From Chromobacterium vaccinii (GTDB lineage Bacteria; Pseudomonadota; Gammaproteobacteria; Burkholderiales; Chromobacteriaceae): a DNA stretch of 64,000 nucleotides. The translations under genes and the position numbers were made by a program. The number at the start of each line of letters is the position of its first letter. The stretch's first letter is position 1. Of the stretch, positions 25,178 through 36,520 are shown one piece after another. The notes beneath the pieces were generated by a model that was given only the letters and a program-made list of their open reading frames with translations, had not been told where the DNA came from and did not search any database. The stretch spans positions 124,001 through 188,000 of the forward strand of contig NZ_JZJL01000001.1 in assembly GCF_000971335.1 (NCBI RefSeq), in the 5' to 3' direction.

Positions 25178-26425
25178 TCAGCGCAGCTTGGCCGCCGGGC
25201 CGTCGCTGCCCAGCTCAACCGCGTAGGCCAGCGCCAGCTGCGAGAATTTCAACGCATGCTTGGCCTGGTTGCCGGAACTCGCCAGCGTGTCGTTGCGGCT
25301 ATGGATGTAGGGATTGGAGTTGTTGAAGCTGGACTCGAACGGGAACGACGCCGCATAGCCCTGCGCGTTCCACGAAGCGTGGTCGGAGCAAGCGTAGCCG
25401 CACTGGCTGTAGCCAACCTTCAGGCTGGGCAGATAGGTCTTGGCCAGATTGGCCAGGAAAGTGTTCTGCGCGGCGTTGGTGTAGTCGGTGAACAGGAAGA
25501 TGTCCTGCGCGTCGCCCTGGTAGTTGGTCATGTCCAGCTGCAGCGCGCCGACCACCTTGGCCTGCTGCTGCTTGAAGCGCTTGGCGATGTCGGCCGAGCC
25601 GCGCAGGCCCACTTCTTCCGCCGCGTACGCCATGAACTTGATGGTGCGGCGCGGCTGGTAGTTGCCGGCCAGCAGCACGCGGATCACCTCGGTCAGGCTG
25701 GCCACGCCGGAAGCGTCGTCGTCGGCTCCCGGCGCGCGGCTGCTCTCGCCGGTGCCGCTGCCGACGGTGGAGTCCAGATGGCCGCCCAGCACGATGGTCT
25801 CGGCCGAGTTGTCGGTGCCCTTGATGGTCAGGATCACCGATTTCTGCGGCCAGCTGGCGTGGGCGAACTGCTCGACGGTGACGTCGCCGCGGCTGCCGGC
25901 CAACTGCTTCCACTGGGCGGCGATCCAGTTGGACGCGTTGACGCCGTGGCTAGTGGTGTAGAAACGGTTCTGGTAGCTGGACAGCGACTGGATGGTGCCG
26001 AGGATGTTGCTGTCCTGCAGCTGCGGCAGCAGCTGATTGACGGCGGCCTGGTTGTCTATCGCGTAGCTGGGCGCGACCAGGCCGGCAAGCGGCGCGGTCG
26101 AGCCTTTCAGCGCGGCCTGGGCTTCCCGCAGGTCGCGATGGACGATGAAGCCACCGCAATGGCGCAGGTTTTCATGGATGGAGTCGGACAGTTTGGGCAG
26201 CAAGGCCTCGTCCACCTGAACCAGATGCACGGTTTCTCCGGCGGCGCCCTTGGCGAGACGACCGTCCGCCGCCAGCTGGCGGCTTTCCCGGCTCTTGGCG
26301 CCGGCATCCAGCTTGCGCAGCAACTGGTAGCCCTGATCGCCTACCGAAATCCAGACCGGCTGGGCCTGGGCGGCGCCGGCCAGACCCAACAGGATCAGCA
26401 AGGCGCTTTGACGTAGTTTCAACAT
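25178..26425 (-). CDS. Secreted M28 leucyl aminopeptidase (Vibrio/Aeromonas aminopeptidase type)
   Basis: 415 residues with signal peptide MLKLRQSALLILLGLAGAAQA, a propeptide and an M28 domain from about 150. Zinc ligands are in GGHLDS, GADDDASG (bridging Asp), AAEEVGL (catalytic Glu plus ligand Glu), LQLDM and the C-terminal PYIHSRND. The cysteine pair in QCGYACSDH matches the disulfide of the Vibrio enzyme. It cleaves N-terminal residues from peptides outside the cell and is probably exported by type II secretion. It is downstream of an M4 endoprotease, a natural functional pair. Confidence 0.93.
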   Translation of the reverse strand: MLKLRQSALLILLGLAGAAQAQPVWISVGDQGYQLLRKLDAGAKSRESRQLAADGRLAKGAAGETVHLVQVDEALLPKLSDSIHENLRHCGGFIVHRDLREAQAALKGSTAPLAGLVAPSYAIDNQAAVNQLLPQLQDSNILGTIQSLSSYQNRFYTTSHGVNASNWIAAQWKQLAGSRGDVTVEQFAHASWPQKSVILTIKGTDNSAETIVLGGHLDSTVGSGTGESSRAPGADDDASGVASLTEVIRVLLAGNYQPRRTIKFMAYAAEEVGLRGSADIAKRFKQQQAKVVGALQLDMTNYQGDAQDIFLFTDYTNAAQNTFLANLAKTYLPSLKVGYSQCGYACSDHASWNAQGYAASFPFESSFNNSNPYIHSRNDTLASSGNQAKHALKFSQLALAYAVELGSDGPAAKLR

Positions 26426-26445
26426 ATGAGGGACTCCCGAGCGGA

Positions 26446-26469
26446 GGCCGGCGTCTTTCGACGCCGGCC
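26446..26469. terminator. Strong hairpin between the M4 protease and aminopeptidase genes
   Basis: GGCCGGCGTC-TTTC-GACGCCGGCC, a 10-base-pair perfect stem. There is no U-run, so it could be a 3' end stabiliser or attenuator between the two same-strand genes. Confidence 0.55.
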
Positions 26470-26513
26470 GGGCAGTCAGATGCGGCCCCGGGCGGGACCG
26501 CGTTGGCGGCGGC

Positions 26514-28640
<2,127 letters not shown>

Positions 28641-29282
28641 TCAGGGCGCGAGGCGCGAGCGGCGCCAACCGCCATCGGGCTGCAATGTGTACAACACCCG
28701 GTCGTGCAGCCGGCTGGGGCGGCCCTGCCAGAACTCGACCCGCTCCGGCGCCACCGCGTAGCCGCCCCAATGCGGCGGGCGCGGCACATTGATCGGGTGC
28801 CGGGCGCCGAACATCGCGGCGCGCGTCACCAACACGGCCTTGGACGCGATCTCGCTGCTCTGCTCGCTGGCCCATGCCCCCAGGCGGCTGGTATACGGCC
28901 GGCTGGCAAAGTAGGCGTCGGACACCTCCGGCGCCACGCGCGCGGCCTTGCCCTCCACCCTCACCTGGCGCTCCAGCTCCGGCCAGAAGAAATTCAAGGC
29001 GACGTAGGGATTGGCATCCAGCGCCAGCCCCTTGCGGCTGTGGTAGTTGGTGTAGAACAGCAGCTGGCCATCCTCCACACCCTTGAGCAAGACGATGCGG
29101 GACGACGGCCGGCCATCTGCGCCGACCGCGGCGAGGTTCATCGCCGTCGGCTCCGGCACCTGCGCGGCGATCGCCTCGTTCAGCCAGACTTCGAACTGCG
29201 CCGCCGCGTCGGGCAGGCAGTCTTCCGGCGACAATTCTTTCTTCGAGTATTCCAGACGGATATCGGCAAGGTTCAGCGACAT
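28641..29282 (-). CDS. pdxH: Pyridoxamine/pyridoxine 5'-phosphate oxidase
   Basis: 213 residues from the ATG at 29282, which has a perfect GGAGGAAAC site. Family features are [40 protein letters not shown] (FMN phosphate binding), [12 protein letters not shown] and PPHWGGYAV. The C-terminal WRRSRLAP ending is typical. It makes pyridoxal phosphate using FMN and oxygen, the cofactor needed by HemL and HisC encoded in this window. Confidence 0.95.
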   Translation of the reverse strand: MSLNLADIRLEYSKKELSPEDCLPDAAAQFEVWLNEAIAAQVPEPTAMNLAAVGADGRPSSRIVLLKGVEDGQLLFYTNYHSRKGLALDANPYVALNFFWPELERQVRVEGKAARVAPEVSDAYFASRPYTSRLGAWASEQSSEIASKAVLVTRAAMFGARHPINVPRPPHWGGYAVAPERVEFWQGRPSRLHDRVLYTLQPDGGWRRSRLAP

Positions 29283-29340
29283 GTTTCCTCCTTGGCCGTC
29301 CATCTTAGTCGAACGCGGCCGCGCCGGAAATGCGCGCGAT

Positions 29341-29369
29341 CAGGTTCCGCCCGCTGCAGGCGGAACCTG
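29341..29369. terminator. Hairpin after the S1/P1 nuclease gene
   Basis: CAGGTTCCGCC-N7-GGCGGAACCTG, 11 perfect base pairs, 15 bases beyond the nuclease stop (minus strand). It lacks a U-run. Confidence 0.55.
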
Positions 29370-29383
29370 AACCTGCGCGGCGC

Positions 29384-30208
29384 TCAGTTCAGCGCCTGGT
29401 TGATCACCGCCGCGATGCGGGCGCCGGCCTTGGCCAGCTGTTGGTCCACCAGCAAGCCGCCGGCGCGCAGATAGGTGTTGTCCAGATAGACCGGCGTGGA
29501 CGGCGACGCGCCGCAGCTGAAGCCGGCCAGCGGGCCGTAGACGTCGGCGCGCGCGTACTGGTTGGACTCATGCACCCAGTCCATCACGCCGCCGCCCTGC
29601 CAGCCGGCGACGTTGCGCTGGTACCGCTGTAGATCGCTGGCGGCCCAGGCCTTCTCGTTGGCGCCGTTCAGCTCCTGCTGCACCAGCGCGGTATCCCACA
29701 CCGAGTGCAGATTGCTGACCTTCTTGCTGCCCGGCAGCTGCACCTTGAAGTCGTTGCCGCCGCGGTCCAGGTTGTCGGCCGCGTGCAGCGGCTGGTGGAT
29801 GTCGCCCACCATGTGGATCAGGAAGGTCAGCGCCTGCGCGCGATCGGCCTTGCTGGCGGCGCGGTCGGCCAGCACCTTGCGGTAATGGTCGATCTGGTTG
29901 GACGCGCAGTTGCCGTCCGGGCACTCGTCCTCGGTCACGCCGCTGCACACCGGCTCGTCGTTGTAATGCCACTGGTCGGAGCCCGGCAGGGTCTGCTTCA
30001 GATCCTGCTTGTGCTGGTCCATGTACAGCGCCAGCTGGGCGAAATCGGCGTTGGGAACCAGCTTGGCCACTTCGGCCTTGGCCTTGGCGCTCAACAGTTG
30101 CTGGGCGATATAGCCGGTGATGCGGTGGCCTTCCTGGCCCCAGGCCAGCGCCTGGGCGCTGCTGGCGGCGAAAGCGGCGGACAACAGCAGTGCGAGTGCC
30201 TTCTTCAT
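29384..30208 (-). CDS. Secreted S1/P1-family nuclease
   Basis: 274 residues. Signal peptide ends at AQALA, leaving tryptophan as the mature N-terminus (WGQEGHRITGYIAQ), which is essential because that Trp ligates zinc in this family. Further zinc ligands are in LALYMDQHK, QWHYNDEPV, HMVGDIHQPLHAADN (HxxxD) and VWDTALV. It is a three-zinc enzyme cutting single-stranded nucleic acids and 3'-nucleotides, secreted or periplasmic. It likely serves phosphate or nucleoside scavenging. Related bacterial enzymes include phospholipase C-like members, but the Trp start and size favour nuclease. Confidence 0.92.
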   Translation of the reverse strand: MKKALALLLSAAFAASSAQALAWGQEGHRITGYIAQQLLSAKAKAEVAKLVPNADFAQLALYMDQHKQDLKQTLPGSDQWHYNDEPVCSGVTEDECPDGNCASNQIDHYRKVLADRAASKADRAQALTFLIHMVGDIHQPLHAADNLDRGGNDFKVQLPGSKKVSNLHSVWDTALVQQELNGANEKAWAASDLQRYQRNVAGWQGGGVMDWVHESNQYARADVYGPLAGFSCGASPSTPVYLDNTYLRAGGLLVDQQLAKAGARIAAVINQALN

Positions 30209-30353
30209 GTTCTCTCCCGGATGATTGCTTTTGTTTTGATGGCTGGCGAAATGCCAGCGCGGCGCATCATACGGGACAAATATGAAAATTGGATAAATAT
30301 TTTCACATCGAACTAGTTCTACAATTTATTTTCCATTTTGGAAATATTTTAAA

Positions 30354-31256
30354 TCAATTATTTGCGTAAGCTCCCAAGCTGCCTCCCCCTTTCCATGCGC
30401 ACTCCAGCAGCATCGTTTCCAGCGCGTGCAAGGCCGGCAGGCGCGCCTGCCGGCGGCGGATCAGCAGGGTCGGCGCGCGGGACAGGTCGTCCGGCAGCGC
30501 GTGCGTCGACACCTGGGCCGCCATCTGCGGCATGCTGTCCAGCAAAGCCTGGGGCAGCAAGGCCAGACCCATGCCGCAAGCCACGCAGCTGAGCATCGCA
30601 TGGTAGGAGCCCAACTCGACGATGCGCCGCGGCTGCACGCCCTGGCGCCGCAGCCAAGCCTCCAGCCGCTGGCGGTACGAGCAGCCGCTGCCGAAGGTCA
30701 GCAGCGTGGAGTCGGCCAGTTCTTCCAGCGACGGCGCGCCCCGCGCGGCGGCGGCCACCAGCACGATATCCTCCACCGCCACCACGATCTGCTCCAGCCT
30801 GTCGTCGTCCAGCGGCCCGCTGACCAGCGCCGCGTCCAGCCGCCCGTCCAGCACCCCGACGGTCAGGGTCCGCGACTCCCCGGTCTGCAACTCCAGCTGC
30901 ACCGCCGGATAGCGCGCGTGGTAATCGGCCAGCACCGGCGCCAGCCTGGCCGCCGCCGTGCTCTCCATCGCGCCCAGCCGCAGCCGTCCGCTGGGCGCGG
31001 CGTCCGCCATCGCCAGCCTGGCCTCCTCGGCCAAGTCCAGCAGCCGCTGGGCGTAATCGTTGAGCCGCCAGGCAGCGGCGGTGGGCACCAGCCGCTTGCC
31101 CTCGCGCAGAAACAGCGCCACGCCCAGCTTGTCCTCCAGCTGGCGCAGCCGGGTAGTGACGTTGGACTGCACCCGGTGCAGCCGCTGCGCGGCGCGGGTG
31201 ATGCCGTCCTCCTGCAGCACCGCCTGGAAGATTCTCAGCTCATCCAGCTCCATCAT
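30354..31256 (-). CDS. LysR-family transcriptional regulator
   Basis: 300 residues. HTH region LDELRIFQAVLQEDGITRAA, QRLHRVQSNVTTRLRQLEDK. The co-inducer domain begins GRLRLGAMESTAAARLAPVL. A short unusual C-terminal Gly/Asn tail (GGGSLGAYANN) ends the protein. It is divergent from an EamA transporter with AT-rich palindromes between them, so it very likely controls that exporter, as LysR proteins usually do. Confidence 0.92.
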   Translation of the reverse strand: MMELDELRIFQAVLQEDGITRAAQRLHRVQSNVTTRLRQLEDKLGVALFLREGKRLVPTAAAWRLNDYAQRLLDLAEEARLAMADAAPSGRLRLGAMESTAAARLAPVLADYHARYPAVQLELQTGESRTLTVGVLDGRLDAALVSGPLDDDRLEQIVVAVEDIVLVAAAARGAPSLEELADSTLLTFGSGCSYRQRLEAWLRRQGVQPRRIVELGSYHAMLSCVACGMGLALLPQALLDSMPQMAAQVSTHALPDDLSRAPTLLIRRRQARLPALHALETMLLECAWKGGGSLGAYANN

Positions 31257-31268
31257 TCTTTTCCAGAG

Positions 31269-31309
31269 ATTATTTCAATCACAATAATTCATTTTTTAAG
31301 AATAATGAA
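31269..31309. promoter_or_regulatory. Two AT-rich inverted repeats in the LysR/EamA divergent promoter
   Basis: ATTATT-N8-AATAAT (31269-31288) and TTCATT-N10-AATGAA (31288-31309) lie end to end, as expected for the recognition and activation half-sites of a LysR regulator. The assignment is by position and symmetry. Confidence 0.5.
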
Positions 31310-31347
31310 GCGGTCTAGGATGCGGGAAACCCATCTGGAGAATCATC

Positions 31348-32262
31348 ATGACCTCACCAAGCATCAGGCAGGGCTATCTGGCGGCGGCCGGCGCCGTCGC
31401 CATCTGGACCGGCTTCAACATCGTGTCGCGGCTGGCCGGCAAGAGCGCGCTGGCCGGCACCGACATTCTGGCGCTGCGCGTCGGCACCGCCGCGCTGATC
31501 CTGCTGGCCTGCGGCGGCCTGCCGCGCGGCGCGCTGCGCGACGCCCGGCTGTGGCTGCTGACCTTGCTCGGCGGCCTCGGCGTCAGCATCTTCGCCTATT
31601 GCGCGTTCAAATTCGCGCCGGCGGCGCACGGCGGCCTGCTTCTGCCGGGGCTGCAGCCTTTCCTGGTGACGCTGGCCGCCTGGCCGCTGCTGGGGGAGGC
31701 GCCGCAAAAACACAAGCTGCCCGGCTATGCGCTGATCGCGCTGGGCCTGCTGCTGAGCGCGCTGCCGCAGTTGGGCGGACACGATGCCGGCCAGGCCTGG
31801 ATAGGCGATCTGATGTTGCTCGCCGCTTCGGTCAGCTGGGCGGTGTTCGGCGTGCTGGCCCGGCGCTGGGGCTTCGCGGCCTGGCCGCTGACGCGCGCGA
31901 TCACCATCATGGCCGCGCTGCTCTATCTGCCCGTCTATCTGCTGTGGCTGCCCAAGCATCTGGCGGAAGCCTCCTGGGGCATGCTGGCCTTCCAGGCGCT
32001 GTACCAGGGCGTGGGCGCGGCGATCCTGGCGATGCTGTTCTACCTGCGGGCGGCGGCCGTGCTGGGCGCGGTGAAGATGGGCGTGCTGTTCGCGCTGATT
32101 CCGATTCTGGCCGGCCTGCTGGCCGCGCCCCTGCTGGGCGAGCCGCTGACCGCCAGCCTGGCGGCGGGCCTCGTCAGCGTCAGCCTGGGCGCCTGGCTGG
32201 CGGCGCGGGAACGGCGCGCCGCGCCGCGGCCGGCTCCCGCCGCCGCCGTATGCAAGGCCTAG
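31348..32262 (+). CDS. EamA/DMT-superfamily exporter
   Basis: 304 residues with ten predicted helices in two five-helix EamA halves. The first starts GYLAAAGAVAIWTGFNIVSR and the second near residue 155 (IGDLMLLAASVSWAVFGVLA). It is an inner-membrane metabolite or amino-acid exporter; substrate is not predictable. It is divergent from the LysR gene and ends in a palindromic terminator. Confidence 0.9.
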   Translation: MTSPSIRQGYLAAAGAVAIWTGFNIVSRLAGKSALAGTDILALRVGTAALILLACGGLPRGALRDARLWLLTLLGGLGVSIFAYCAFKFAPAAHGGLLLPGLQPFLVTLAAWPLLGEAPQKHKLPGYALIALGLLLSALPQLGGHDAGQAWIGDLMLLAASVSWAVFGVLARRWGFAAWPLTRAITIMAALLYLPVYLLWLPKHLAEASWGMLAFQALYQGVGAAILAMLFYLRAAAVLGAVKMGVLFALIPILAGLLAAPLLGEPLTASLAAGLVSVSLGAWLAARERRAAPRPAPAAAVCKA

Positions 32263-32299
32263 CCCGCCCTCTCCGCGCGATCGGGCGCGCCGGACACGA

Positions 32300-32321
32300 A
32301 AACGGCCCCGCGGGGCCGTTT
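32300..32321. terminator. Bidirectional terminator between EamA and DUF2145 genes
   Basis: Perfect palindrome AAACGGCCCCG/CGGGGCCGTTT between two convergent genes, with A-rich and T-rich edges. Confidence 0.8.
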
Positions 32322-32337
32322 GGCGAAAGCGCCGGAC

Positions 32338-33144
32338 TCAGTAGCGGCGCGCTTGCGCGCCGGCGATCTCTTCCACCTTCCAGCCTTCCTCGCGCGCGTC
32401 GAGGAACTGGATGATGGAGTCGACCGACACCGTCTGGATGCGGTCGGCGAAACGCAGCTCGTTGGGGTGGTCGTCGAAGGCGACGTTGGCCTTGAACATG
32501 CGGCCGCCCAGCCGGGTCATCGGCCCCAGCTTCAGCTCGGTGGGCTGGTAACCGTTCAGTTTCAGCCACATCTGCGCCTGCTCGCGGCTGCGTATCGCCG
32601 TCTCGCGGCTTTCCGCCGCCACCAGCTGCTCCAGCACCCAGACATTGGAATTCTCGTAACGGGTGGAGAACGGGTAGGCCAGCAGATTGTACTTCGCGGT
32701 GTGCAGCTCGCGCAGCTTGGCCGGCTGGTTCAGCCGCGCCAGCAGCCGCGACGCCACCTGGGGCGGGGGCACCAGCGCCACCGAGTCGAAACGGAACATG
32801 TCGTCGAGGAAGAAATTGCCCAGCCCTTCGTACCACAGCTCGGAGCGGTCGGTGCCGCAATCGTTCAGCAGATGCGCCACCCGCCAGCGGCGGTCCGGCT
32901 CGGTGCGATAGACGATGCCGGCATGGGTGTAGCGCAGATTGTACTGGCTGAGGTCCTGGCCCATCCGGCCCAGCACCACCACGTCGCTGCCCAGCTGGTC
33001 CAGCCGCTGCTGCACTTTCTGCGCGGTCTGCATCGCCATGCGGAAAGTCTCCGGCGTCAGCGGCTTTTCCTCGCAGCTCTGGCCGGCGACGGCCAATGCC
33101 GGCAGCGTCAGCGCGAGCGCGGCAAGCAAGCGCGCCGGCTTCAT
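32338..33144 (-). CDS. DUF2145 family secreted protein
   Basis: 268 residues with signal peptide MKPARLLAALALTLPALAVA. Family features are GQSCEEKPLTPETFRMAM, VVVLGRMGQDLSQYNLRYTH, WRVAHLLNDCGTDRSELWYE, GLGNFFLDDMFRFDSVALVP and YENSNVWVLEQLVA. The conserved H, N, C and D residues hint at a papain-like amidase or permuted NlpC fold (inference). It overlaps the preceding gene as ATGA, so the two form a coupled pair. Function is unknown. Confidence 0.85.
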   Translation of the reverse strand: MKPARLLAALALTLPALAVAGQSCEEKPLTPETFRMAMQTAQKVQQRLDQLGSDVVVLGRMGQDLSQYNLRYTHAGIVYRTEPDRRWRVAHLLNDCGTDRSELWYEGLGNFFLDDMFRFDSVALVPPPQVASRLLARLNQPAKLRELHTAKYNLLAYPFSTRYENSNVWVLEQLVAAESRETAIRSREQAQMWLKLNGYQPTELKLGPMTRLGGRMFKANVAFDDHPNELRFADRIQTVSVDSIIQFLDAREEGWKVEEIAGAQARRY

Positions 33145-33605
33145 CCCGGAATCCTCGAATGCTCCAGCAGCGCCTCGCCCACCTTGTTGGGGATGAAGGC
33201 CAGCACCTTGCCCGAGGCCACCAGCAGCGTGCCGCTGGCGGTGGCGGTCACCTGCACCGCAGCGCCGACCGCCGCGCCGGACGCCTTCACCGCGGAGCCG
33301 GAGGCCTTGACCAGCAGCTTGGCGCCGCCCTGCACCGAGTCCAGCGTCAGTTCCGCCACGTCGCCTGCGCCCTGAACGATGCCGGCGATCACATAGGCGC
33401 TGCCGGTCACCGCCAGCACCGGGCCCAATGCCGATTCGCCATGCCCCTGCGACGCGCCGCCCACGCTCACCACCGGCGCGGCCAGGATGGACAAGGCCCC
33501 CATGCCTATGGTTTGCGAGCCGTTATTGCCGATGGAGGGATCCGCCAGCGCGGGCCAGGAAGCGGCCAGCAGCACAGCGCCGGCCAACAGGGAGTAACGC
33601 GACAT
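33141..33605 (-). CDS. Secreted small Gly/Ala-rich protein, partner of DUF2145
   Basis: 154 residues with signal peptide ending SWPALA. The mature protein is rich in Gly, Ala, Val and Ser (SIGNNGSQTIGMGALSILAAP, SVGGASQGHGESALGPVLAV), with a long amphipathic Ala/Val/Lys stretch (VKASGSAVKASGAAVGAAVQ) that may associate with membranes. No cysteine is present. It is translationally coupled to the DUF2145 gene by ATGA overlap, suggesting a two-component envelope function. No family name is recognised with confidence. Confidence 0.75.
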   Translation of the reverse strand: MSRYSLLAGAVLLAASWPALADPSIGNNGSQTIGMGALSILAAPVVSVGGASQGHGESALGPVLAVTGSAYVIAGIVQGAGDVAELTLDSVQGGAKLLVKASGSAVKASGAAVGAAVQVTATASGTLLVASGKVLAFIPNKVGEALLEHSRIPG

Positions 33606-33674
33606 GATGCAACCTTGGTGTCATGAAGATGGCTGCCATCATGCCAATTCAATTGTAAACAGGCAATTGTCCCA

Positions 33675-36407
33675 TTACCGGACATCGCCGCGCAGCAAGG
33701 CCAGCAACGCCTCGCCGTCCAGCCTGCCGCTGGCGTCGCCGCCGGCCAGCAGGCTATCGGCCAGCGCGCGCTTGTCGCGGTGCAGCTCGACAATCTTTTC
33801 TTCGATGGTGCCGGCAGCCACCAGCCGGTACACCGTCACCGGCCGCTGCTGGCCCATGCGGTAGGCGCGGTCGGACGCCTGGTCCTCCACCGCCGGGTTC
33901 CACCACGGGTCCAGATGGATCACGTAATCGGCGGCGGTGAGGTTGAGGCCGGTGCCGCCAGCCTTCAGGCTGATCAGGAACATGTCGCCATCGCCGGCCT
34001 GGAACGCGTCCATGCTGGCCTTGCGCTGCTTGGTCGGCGTGCTGCCGTCCAGATAATGGAAGCGGACGCCTTGCTGCTTCAGGTGCTCGGCCGCCAGCGC
34101 CAGGTGGTCGACAAACTGGCTGAACACCAGCGCCTTGTGGCCGTTGTCCAGCAGCTCCTCGCAAATCTCGGCGAAAGCCGCCAGCTTGCTGGCCGGCAGC
34201 GCGCTGTCGGGCTGCGTGAGCTTGGGATGGCAGCAAAAGCGGCGCAACCGGGTCAGCTCGGCCAGCGCCTGCATGCTCTGGCCGCCGGCGGCGGGATCGG
34301 CCTCCGCCACGCGGGCCAGGGCCTCCTGCCGCATCGCTTCGTAAACGTGGCGCTCCTGCTCGGACAATTCTATCAAGCGCGTGGTCTCGGTCTTGGGCGG
34401 CAATTCGGTCAGCACCTCGCGCTTGGTGCGACGAAGCAGATAGGGCTGGATCAACGCTTTCAGCTGCGCGCGCGCGGTTTCGTCACCGTCGGCGATCGGC
34501 TGGGCGTAGCGCTGCTCGAACTGCGCCAGATTGCCGAGCAGCCCAGGCGCGATGAAGCGGAACAGGCTCCACAGCTCGCCCAGATGGTTTTCCACCGGCG
34601 TGCCGCTGGCCGCCAGGCGGAAATCGGCGCGCAGGCTTTGCGCCACCTGGGCGCGCTGGCTCTGCGGGTTCTTGATCGCCTGGGCCTCGTCCAGCACCAC
34701 CGACGCCCAATGCACGTCGCAAAACGCCTCGGCCTCGCGCTGCAGCAGGCCGTAGCTGACCACCACCAGATCGCCGGGGCCGACATCGTCCAGCCGGCGC
34801 TGCTGATGGTAGGCGCGCAAGCGCAGGCTGGGCGCGAAGCGGGCGGCCTCGGCCAGCCAATTCAGCGCCACCGAAGTCGGCGCCACCGCCAACTGCGGCC
34901 CCAGGTGGGCGCGGGTCAGCAACAAGGACAGCGTCTGCACCGTCTTGCCCAGGCCCATGTCGTCGGCAAGACACGCCCCCATGCCCCAGTGCGCCAGCCG
35001 CGCCATCCAGGCAAAGCCTTGCAGCTGGTAAGGCCGCAGCGTGGCGTTCAGCGTCGCCGGGACCTGGGGATCGAAAACAGCCGCCTCGCGCCAGCGCGCC
35101 GCCTGCCGCTGCCAGCCGTCGTCGCCGTCGAACTGCCCGGCGTCCTCGCCCAGCGCCTGCAGGCGCGGACCGGCCAGCGGGCTGATCGCCAGCCCGTCCG
35201 GGCCGGCATGGTCGATCATGCGGGCCAGTTCGCCCAGCCGCTCGCCCAGGCTGCCGGACAGCATCAGCCAGTCGCCGTCGGACAGTTGCAGATACTTGCC
35301 CTTCTGGCTGGCCAGCGCCGCCAGCAGATGGCGCAAGGTCAGGATGCGGCCGTCGTCCAGCTCCAGCTCGCCGTCGGCCTGCAGCCAGCCGCCGCGCTTC
35401 TTCACCTTGAGTTTGAGCTGCGGCATGCCGTCGGCGGCGGCCAGGCGGATCTTGTCGCCATGCGGCCACAGGCAGGCGACACGCGCCTCCCCGGCCGCCT
35501 GCAACTGCGCCAGCAAGGACAAGGCCGAATGCTGATCGGAAAACAGCCAGCCGTCGCCGTCGCGCTGGCCGCGTCCTATCGCCGGGCAGGCCTCGCGCAG
35601 CGCGCGCAGGCGGGCAGCCTCATCGGCCAGGTCGCGGACGAATTGGCGGTACTCGCCGTCGATATCCAGCACCAGGCCGGCCGCGCCGCGGCCCGGCGCG
35701 CTCCAGGCGGCGGCCGGATGCGGCTTGACCTTCAACTGCAGCCGCAGGCCTTCCGGCTGGCGGGTCAGCAGGGCGTACAAGGCCGGATCTGCCGCTTCGC
35801 TGGGCAGTTCCGGATCGAACGCCGGACTAGCGTCCACCAGCGGCAGGCCGGGCGCGACATCGCGTATCGCCTCCAGCACCCGCTGCCGCGCCTGCCAGGG
35901 CACGGCCAGGCCGTGGCCGACCAGATCGGCCAGCGCCTTCAGCTCGTCGGTCAGCTGGTAGACCAGCAGCCGCTCCGGCTGCGGCCGTTGCCACAAAGCG
36001 CCGCCGCAACCGGCCAGGCCTTCCGGCAGCAGCTTCAGCCGCAACTCCGCGCCGACCCGCTCCATCTGCAGCGCCGCTTGGCCGGCCTCGACGCGGATGC
36101 GACGCGCCGGCGCGTCGGCGTCGAACAGCAGCGGATGATCGATCAAGGCCGGCAGCAACGGCGCGGCGTCGATCAGGCCGGCGTCGCCGTCGTGCCTCTC
36201 CAGCAGGGCCAGCAGCTGGCGCAACAGCGGCAGGTCGTGCGGCCGCACCGCCTCGGCCTGGTCTTGCAGCAGGCCGGACAGCGAACAGGCGCGGCCGCGG
36301 CTCCAGCCATCGGGGCCGGCGCTTTGCAGCAAGGGCTGCAGCTGGGCGCCGGAGTCGGCCAGGCGCAAGCGCCAGATCAGGCGGGAAGAGGGTTGCGGTT
36401 CGGTCAT
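33675..36407 (-). CDS. SNF2/RapA-type DEAD-box ATPase (Swi2/Snf2 helicase)
   Basis: 910 residues from the ATG at 36407 (MTEPQPSSRLIW). The first 430 residues are a family-specific region without clear motifs. The ATPase follows: TLRPYQLQGFAWMARLAHWG, Walker A DDMGLGKTVQTLSLL, DEAQ in motif II, SGTPVENHLGELWSLF in motif III. The C-terminal helicase half has YLDGSTPTKQRKASMDAFQ, LISLKAGGTGLNLTAADYVI and DRAYRMGQQRPVTVYRL. It remodels protein-DNA complexes and may serve transcription recycling or repair. No SWIM zinc finger is visible. It is monocistronic; the ribosome site is weak. Confidence 0.92.
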   Translation of the reverse strand: MTEPQPSSRLIWRLRLADSGAQLQPLLQSAGPDGWSRGRACSLSGLLQDQAEAVRPHDLPLLRQLLALLERHDGDAGLIDAAPLLPALIDHPLLFDADAPARRIRVEAGQAALQMERVGAELRLKLLPEGLAGCGGALWQRPQPERLLVYQLTDELKALADLVGHGLAVPWQARQRVLEAIRDVAPGLPLVDASPAFDPELPSEAADPALYALLTRQPEGLRLQLKVKPHPAAAWSAPGRGAAGLVLDIDGEYRQFVRDLADEAARLRALREACPAIGRGQRDGDGWLFSDQHSALSLLAQLQAAGEARVACLWPHGDKIRLAAADGMPQLKLKVKKRGGWLQADGELELDDGRILTLRHLLAALASQKGKYLQLSDGDWLMLSGSLGERLGELARMIDHAGPDGLAISPLAGPRLQALGEDAGQFDGDDGWQRQAARWREAAVFDPQVPATLNATLRPYQLQGFAWMARLAHWGMGACLADDMGLGKTVQTLSLLLTRAHLGPQLAVAPTSVALNWLAEAARFAPSLRLRAYHQQRRLDDVGPGDLVVVSYGLLQREAEAFCDVHWASVVLDEAQAIKNPQSQRAQVAQSLRADFRLAASGTPVENHLGELWSLFRFIAPGLLGNLAQFEQRYAQPIADGDETARAQLKALIQPYLLRRTKREVLTELPPKTETTRLIELSEQERHVYEAMRQEALARVAEADPAAGGQSMQALAELTRLRRFCCHPKLTQPDSALPASKLAAFAEICEELLDNGHKALVFSQFVDHLALAAEHLKQQGVRFHYLDGSTPTKQRKASMDAFQAGDGDMFLISLKAGGTGLNLTAADYVIHLDPWWNPAVEDQASDRAYRMGQQRPVTVYRLVAAGTIEEKIVELHRDKRALADSLLAGGDASGRLDGEALLALLRGDVR

Positions 36408-36470
36408 TGCGCATCGAGAAACGGAAGGTGGGGCCGATGTTGCCGGATTCGGCCCGCGCTGCAAAGCCGT

Positions 36471-36499
36471 AAAAGACAACGGCGGCCTAAGCCGCCGTT
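36471..36499 (-). terminator. Terminator of paralogue 1
   Basis: AACGGCGGC-N4-GCCGCCGTT followed on the minus strand by GTCTTTT. The same nine-base stem is reused after paralogue 3. Confidence 0.75.
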
Positions 36500-36520
36500 T
36501 CCTATCGCATCCAGGGGCGC

